Positions 63,361 through 64,000 of a stretch of DNA of 64,000 nucleotides are shown here, in pieces. Source of the stretch: Oscillospiraceae bacterium (GTDB lineage Bacteria; Bacillota; Clostridia; Oscillospirales; Acutalibacteraceae). Position 1 is the first letter of the stretch. Each line of letters begins with the position of its first letter. The stretch spans positions 1 to 64,000 of the forward strand of contig JAISJQ010000048.1 in assembly GCA_031261445.1 (NCBI GenBank), written 5' to 3'. A model generated the notes under the pieces. It did no database searches. It had not been told where the DNA came from and was given only the letters and a program-made list of their open reading frames with translations. The position numbers and the translations under genes were made by a program.

Positions 63361-63765
63361 ATGGCTGTCAAGCAAGGCGCAAAGAAAACGGCTGTCCGCC
63401 GTCGCCGCGAGCGCAAGAACATCGAGCGCGGTGCGGTGCATATCCAAAGCACGTTCAACAACACCATCATCACCATCACAGACACCCAGGGCAACGCGCT
63501 CTCTTGGGCATCTGCTGGCGAAATGGGCTTCCGCGGGTCGCGCAAGTCCACCCCCTTCGCCGCGCAAACCGCCAGCGAAACCGCAGCCAAGGCCGCAATG
63601 GAACACGGCCTGAAGTTTGTGGAAGTGTACGTCAAGGGCCCGGGCAGCGGGCGCGAGGCGGCGATTCGCGCCCTGCAAACCGCAGGTCTCGAAATCACGC
63701 TGATCAAAGACGTCACACCCATTCCCCACAACGGTTGCCGCCCACCCAAACGCCGTCGCGTTTAG
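63361..63765 (+). CDS. rpsK: 30S ribosomal protein S11
   Basis: 134 residues. [18 protein letters not shown] and the end [15 protein letters not shown] are invariant family features. Confidence 0.97.
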   Translation: MAVKQGAKKTAVRRRRERKNIERGAVHIQSTFNNTIITITDTQGNALSWASAGEMGFRGSRKSTPFAAQTASETAAKAAMEHGLKFVEVYVKGPGSGREAAIRALQTAGLEITLIKDVTPIPHNGCRPPKRRRV

Positions 63766-63785
63766 TTTTGGAGGTGTAAGAGAAT

Positions 63786-64000
63786 ATGGCAAGATATACC
63801 GAAGCGGTCTGCAAACTGTGCCGCCGCGAAGGGCAAAAGCTCTTCCTCAAGGGCGACCGTTGCTACACGGGCAAATGTGCCTTTGAGCGCCGCTCCTATG
63901 CCCCCGGTCAACACGGGCAGGGGCGCAAAAAAGTGTCCGAATACGGTACGCAGCTGCGTGCCAAGCAGTCGGTCAGCCGCTACTACGGCGTGGCTGAAAA
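63786..64000 (+). CDS. rpsD: 30S ribosomal protein S4, partial at window end
   Basis: The first 71 residues are visible. [20 protein letters not shown] and [11 protein letters not shown] show the four-cysteine zinc (C+) form. GGAGG upstream. rpoA and rplQ would be expected next, outside the window. Confidence 0.95.
   Translation, partial: MARYTEAVCKLCRREGQKLFLKGDRCYTGKCAFERRSYAPGQHGQGRKKVSEYGTQLRAKQSVSRYYGVAE

Overview
The window looks like a chromosomal segment of an anaerobic, endospore-forming, fairly GC-rich member of the Clostridia (Oscillospirales/Ruminococcaceae-like). The evidence is Firmicutes-type gene blocks (mreBCD; mutL-miaA; dgt-dnaG-rpoD; hom/lysC; the S10-spc-alpha ribosomal operon), a spoIID gene behind a sigma-E-like promoter, a glycyl radical enzyme, feoAB, and Shine-Dalgarno sites of the AAGGAGG type. 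Nineteen promoters recognised by eye all have a 17-bp spacer between the -35 and -10 boxes. No tRNA, rRNA, phage, transposase or CRISPR was seen. The genus is an inference.

Layout. 0-7.2 kb: cysK, a 5'-truncated surface-protein gene, then hom, a pentapeptide protein, a DUF4160-DUF2442 pair and lysC. 7.4-10.8 kb: two stand-alone amphipathic mini-proteins, a secreted protein with a similar C-terminal tail, and a sodium/solute symporter. 11-18.5 kb: mreBCD, murA, a WalJ-type hydrolase, an antitoxin fragment and a nucleotidyltransferase. 18.6-22.6 kb (minus): mutL, a short miaA and an HlyD-like gene. 23-26.8 kb: leuS, a CAP-domain lipoprotein and def. 27-38.4 kb (minus): mfd-ruvA, dgt-dnaG-rpoD, a DUF2812 membrane protein and tmcAL. 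38.5-42.7 kb (minus): a tandem mini-protein operon and a very unusual fusion of a glycyl radical enzyme with its radical-SAM activase. 43.4-46.7 kb: feoA-feoB, a second DUF4160-DUF2442 pair and the FeoB-associated Cys-rich protein. 46.9-50.6 kb: spoIID, smpB, a small membrane protein and an EamA transporter. 50.6 kb to the end: the ribosomal protein/secY/map/infA operon, cut inside rpsD.

Intergenic DNA is unusual. It is built from six short word families: R1, hairpins beginning GTAGGGGC with variable but self-complementary cores (over forty copies); R2, CAATTGTTCATTGT-like words; R3, AGTGAATAGTGAATAG; R4, CTAGATGCTAGAT; R5, CAGAGGGCAGA; R6, TGAGGATACAGGCATGAGG. R2 or R3 often sits at both ends of a block in inverted orientation, so blocks look like non-autonomous elements with terminal inverted repeats. 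These ends often contain the stop codon of the flanking gene, and one R5 tract lies in frame inside the mutL linker.

The best candidates for something new are (1) the glycyl-radical-enzyme/activase fusion, (2) the family of two-helix amphipathic mini-proteins and matching tails on secreted proteins, (3) the composite repeat elements, and (4) the DUF4160-DUF2442 cassettes inside conserved operons, one bounded by an exact 26-bp direct repeat.
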